A DNA stretch of 64,000 bases from Helicoverpa zea (lineage: Eukaryota; Arthropoda; Insecta; Lepidoptera; Noctuidae). Shown piece by piece: positions 60,261-64,000 of the stretch. The translations under genes were made by a program, and so were the position numbers. Where the stretch lies: the NCBI RefSeq assembly GCF_022581195.2, contig NC_061475.1, positions 5,518,001-5,582,000 of the forward strand, written 5' to 3'. Under the pieces are notes generated by a model, which had not been told where the DNA came from, did no database searches, and worked only from the letters and a program-made list of their open reading frames with translations. Position 1 is the first letter of the stretch; each line of letters starts with the position of its first letter.

Positions 60261-62246
60261 AATTTATATCACAAGGAAATATGCTACAAATATGACTCAA
60301 ACAGTTCTTATTAGCATATTTGGAGTGTTTCAAACAGCTGATAAGGTTAGAAAGACTTTACTAGAATTAACACCGCATATCAAATAAATAAACCAAAAAT
60401 AAGAAAATCAAAATCCCCTTTTCCTTTTCACATCACCAAAAAAAACGACCACATTCTAAGCATCTATAAAAATATAGGAGCACCCAGAAAAGGAATAACA
60501 ACATCTCAAAGAAAACACGCAACTCATGATAGACTGCCACATACACAGATACTCGTATTATGGAGGCGGAATATTCAGAAAAGAGGCAATAAAAACGTAT
60601 ATAAAGTTACGTTTATGACGTTTGCCTACAATTTTACTATTCTAGAAACTCGTTCGTGTATGTAGACGACTTTGTGACAGGAATCTTGGTGACTGAGTTG
60701 ACGTGGTTTGGATTTTGCTAAGGTTTAGGCGGATCTCACATTGTCTTGTGGTGTATTTGTTTTCAAAATAATGTTATATTTGAAAATTAGGTACTCTTAA
60801 CTTAGCGGTTAGAATCTTAACAAGACGTAATGAATGTCATGTAGCTGTTTCTGGGGTTCGGTATCTGGGTTGGGTCGAATTTGCTTTGAATGATTATCTA
60901 ATAGATTTATGATGATTAAGGAAATACCATGTCTCACCAGAGGTGGTCATGTGGAAAAAACTACACTTCACATAGGACACACAGGACTTTTTAACTGTGG
61001 CACACTGGATAAGAAGCAGAAGTAGGCAATTTTATTAACACGTTGGAAAGTGGATATAGATGTTAAGATCTGGAAGCATTGATGTCGTGCATATGCAACC
61101 TAATACTGGCTAACATGCATCAACCGTAAGTATACTGTGCTTGGCAAAGAACCTGTATTTTTCCGCGGGTACGACTGTTCTCTTAAAATAACCATATATT
61201 AGAATTATGCACGTCCAATTTTAAAAGTATAAATTCAATTTTAAGAGGACGAATTGGAAATTTTGGCGCCAAGGATCTCAATTTTTCTCAGTAAATACAA
61301 AACGGATCAAAATACAACTTGGTTACCTGAAAGTTCATGATATAAACCTTATTTTGTTAGACTTCAAAACATGATTAGGTAACTTTTATAACTGAGAAAA
61401 AAATATCAAACATACCTCTTTTTAAAAAGAGATTCACATATTATGGGCAAACGGGACCGATTTAAGCCTCTTAACTTTTTTTAGTAGTTGAGTATATACA
61501 TACTCTTTAAAATTGTGGAAGAAATTTTTATCAAATTATCATTTCTGATATCACAAAACCATTTTGTCGCTTACGACTTTTAGTTATAAGCTAGCGCGCG
61601 TATTGTAATCCTCGCCCCGCTCAGACGCTCCGTCCCCTCTTGGCGCCTTAGATGCGCGTGCCGGTTATGGAATTATTGTTTACCAATTCGTCGCCTTAAT
61701 GATGATGAACGGATGTTTTTGTAATTGGTGAACTCTAGCCTTATACCACACAAATTCTAATTATTACTAATTAATTAAAATATTTAATTAATGAATTAGT
61801 ACGGTAAACCTGAATAAGCGAGAAATCCTAATAATATCAGTTTTTATAACTAGAAATATTATAACACATGTCATATTATTAATTCCGCTAACAATTAATG
61901 AAAATATTTGCGGAAATTATGTTTATTCAACCACGATTGTTAGGAATAGGCAAATATTACCTATTTTAGTTCAACAAAACCACCAATTATATTGTGTAAC
62001 ATTTAAATCAGCCAAATCCCATTTTCAAACAAATCATTTAATATAAACAAATGTTCTTATTTGCTAATTTACTCGATGAAACCAGAAATCATAAAATTAA
62101 ATTAACTACCAAATATGCGTTATTGCGTAATTCGAATTTGTTATTTTATTTAGAGTGCTACTTACTAAACATACTATATATTGTGCTGGGAGTTTTTTAT
62201 ACAACAATAAAGCATAAATAGAAATACAAATATTTTTCATGAGTTA
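60261..62246. other. AT-rich DNA with a GC island
   Basis: No gene seen. 61590-61665 is a GC-rich patch (AGCTAGCGCGCGTATTGTAA, CCCCGCTCAGACGCTCCG) of unknown origin. Confidence 0.35.
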
Positions 62247-62410
62247 TCATCTGCCTAGCCTTTTCCCAGGTATGGAGCCGGTTTTCAGTCTAACTTGATG
62301 CACCTAAGTACCAACTCTTATAATAACTGGTTGACAGACTGGCTTCTAAATGCCCGTGCTTGTATCTATCCAAATATGTACAGATGACAGCCGGGAACTA
62401 CTTTCGTAAC
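62247..62410 (-). repeat. Diverged SINE copy
   Basis: CTAGCCTTTTCCCAGGTATG, TTTTCAGTCTAAC, GACAGACTGGCTTCTAAATG and GATGACAGCCGGGAAC follow the SINE body in minus orientation with deletions. Confidence 0.55.
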
Positions 62411-62437
62411 ATAGTAGAGGTAGGTGCAGAAAGTAAG

Positions 62438-62690
62438 TCATCCTCCGAGCCTTTTCCCAACTATGTTGGGGTCGGCTTCCAGTCTAACCGGATTCAGCTG
62501 AGTACCAGTGCTTTACAAGAAGCGATTGCCTGTCTGACCTCCTCAACCCAGTTACCCGATACCCCTTGGTTAGACTGGCGTCAGACTTACTGGCTTCTGA
62601 CTGCCAGTAATGACTGCCAAGGATGTTCGATGACAGCCGGGCCCTACAAGTTTAACGTGCCATCTGAAACACATTCAATGGTGTCTAAGG
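62438..62690 (-). mobile_element. SINE copy, body only
   Basis: TCATCCTCCGAGCCTTTTCC through AGTTTAACGTGCCATCTGAA closely match 42972-43344. The tRNA head is missing (5'-truncated). A long open frame across it is not a gene. Confidence 0.8.
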
Positions 62691-62699
62691 TATCACAAT

Positions 62700-63203
62700 G
62701 GTATATAATGATGGACACAGACAATGGTGTATAATGATGTATAAGGTAAAGTAAGTACCCCATTAAAAAAAAAACATTTGAATATGATTGAACACAAAAA
62801 TACAATAAGCTTTATTTAACACTGCATATTTGTGTTATAATTGTGTACTAAAACACTTAGCTACAAATTGATACATTATATTCTCCCACTATATAACGTG
62901 TCAAACAACCCCAAAGAGTATTATGCAAAAGTGAGTCATGAAAAATATTAAATAAACAAAATATGATACACTATGCGACGTTCACAGCGCTGTATGGCTT
63001 CACCAATTTCAGTTATTGCATCTGTCTCATGCATGTTGTATAAGGTTCGTGAAATGCAATTATTACGTTGGTTCTGTTTTGCATAACGTTAGAATTTTAT
63101 CCTGATGAATTTTCGCTTGGCAGTGTGATTTTGATGATGTTGATTATTGTGTTAACTGGTACTTATGTTTTTAGTGTTGGAAATATTTTGATTAAACCGA
63201 ACT
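62700..63203. other. AT-rich DNA, no gene seen
   Basis: No supported feature. Confidence 0.35.
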
Positions 63204-63525
63204 ATCTATACATATAATAAAATGATAGGAAAGTCAAAACTGTACATTGAATATTTTTTTTAAAGAATACTTGGGGGGTGATCTATTATCGATTCTGAAC
63301 CCAAATATATAGTTTTTAGAATTTTTGTCTGTATGTCTGTTTGTCTGTTTGTCTGTATGTTTGGTCTCACTGAACTCGAAAAGTACTGCATAGATTTAAA
63401 TCAAATTTTGCATGAATATTACCTGGGGGGCGGTTCAACATATAGGATATATATTATCACGCTATCACCTACGGGGGATGAGCAATGAACGATAATTTCT
63501 GTTAACGTTTCTGCAACAGCGGGTG
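63204..63525 (+). mobile_element. Helitron-like repeat, longer subfamily, copy 2
   Basis: Starts ATCTATACATATAATAAAAT and continues with AGGAAAGTCAAAACTGTACA, ACTTGGGGGGTGATCTATTA and a (TGTC)n tract, then a worn 3' end GCAACAGCGGGTGC without a clean CTAG. It matches the reverse complement of 33483-33820. Confidence 0.65.
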
Positions 63526-64000
63526 CAATAATGACACATATTTGAATGTTGAACTTTGTAAGTTTATCGGCCTATTATCAATCTTTACATAGAAAATAAC
63601 GCTTTTATAAGTAACTTGAGCAAAAAACTGAATTTAAAGAAATGATATCCTAAAATTATAGATGAAGAAAATCATGCAGAAACAGATGTGCCATAAAACT
63701 GGTAGTAGGTAAAATATCAATGAAAACAGACTTCATTTTGTCATGGTATGTTCTTACTTTCAAGAAAAAATTATATGACAACGTGTGTATTTCGCTACTA
63801 TAAAAACACTACAAGAAATATCAGCGCATCATCAGGGACATTTTTATAATTCTTTCACCATTAGAAAGCTACATTATCTGCGAGTAGGGCTGCCATCTCG
63901 AATTTCGCCAAACCCGGACAAACATTAAAAAAAACCCGGACATTTGGCGTAAATCGCATTTTTCCCCGAACGAGTACGATTTTCTTTAAACAAAATAATA
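63526..64000. other. Unassigned right edge
   Basis: No gene seen. From about 63886 GTAGGGCTGCCATCTCG and two AACCCGGACA motifs suggest the end of another interspersed element cut by the window edge. This is not verified. Confidence 0.25.

Overview
The window looks like a lepidopteran (moth or butterfly) nuclear chromosome. It is AT-rich, with very long introns and dense, nested mobile DNA of kinds typical of Lepidoptera: tRNA-headed SINEs, RTE and R1-like LINE fragments with (ATC)n or poly(A) tails, CTAG-ending Helitron-like repeats, and MITEs with TWA or 8-bp target duplications. No bacterial, plasmid or CRISPR feature is present. The species cannot be fixed from the sequence alone.

The main host gene is a Dpr-family cell-surface immunoglobulin gene on the + strand. 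Its coding exons lie at 17663-17774, 47135-47268, 50102-50179, 51211-51343, 54173-54292, 56176-56373 and 57674-57807. Joined at consensus splice sites they keep one frame of 909 nt (302 aa): signal peptide, two Ig domains and a hydrophobic C-terminal tail. The first coding exon is duplicated 549 bp downstream (18147-18323). The first intron, about 29 kb, holds most of the repeats.

At the left end (798-1909) is a poly(A)-tailed, 5'-truncated insert flanked by a 15-bp target site duplication. It carries the C-terminal part of an alphavirus-like superfamily 1 RNA helicase. This is an endogenous viral element that arrived as a retrocopy of a polyadenylated RNA, with an AATAAA 35 nt before the tail.

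Region by region: 1-1.9 kb, viral helicase retrocopy. 1.9-9 kb, no gene seen. 9-13 kb, a decayed RTE LINE with most of its reverse transcriptase deleted, set in a region with a recurring GACGACTATTGG-like motif. 14.9-16.5 kb, three MITE-like inverted-repeat elements. 17.6-18.5 kb, duplicated dpr first exon. 19.5-20.0 kb, R1-like LINE 3' end. 21.3-22.5 kb, a 176-bp-arm hairpin inside a larger repeat. 22.8-23.1 kb, a 5S-headed SINE. 27-33 kb, Helitron-like copies and a 3-kb repeat. 34.3-35.0 kb, a fresh 254-bp tandem duplication beside a possible minus-strand exon. 35.6-43.6 kb, SINEs and nested MITEs. 47.1-57.8 kb, dpr exons 2-7, with a possible small secreted-protein ORF antisense in intron 2. 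57.8-64 kb, AT-rich DNA (probably including the dpr 3' UTR) and more repeats.
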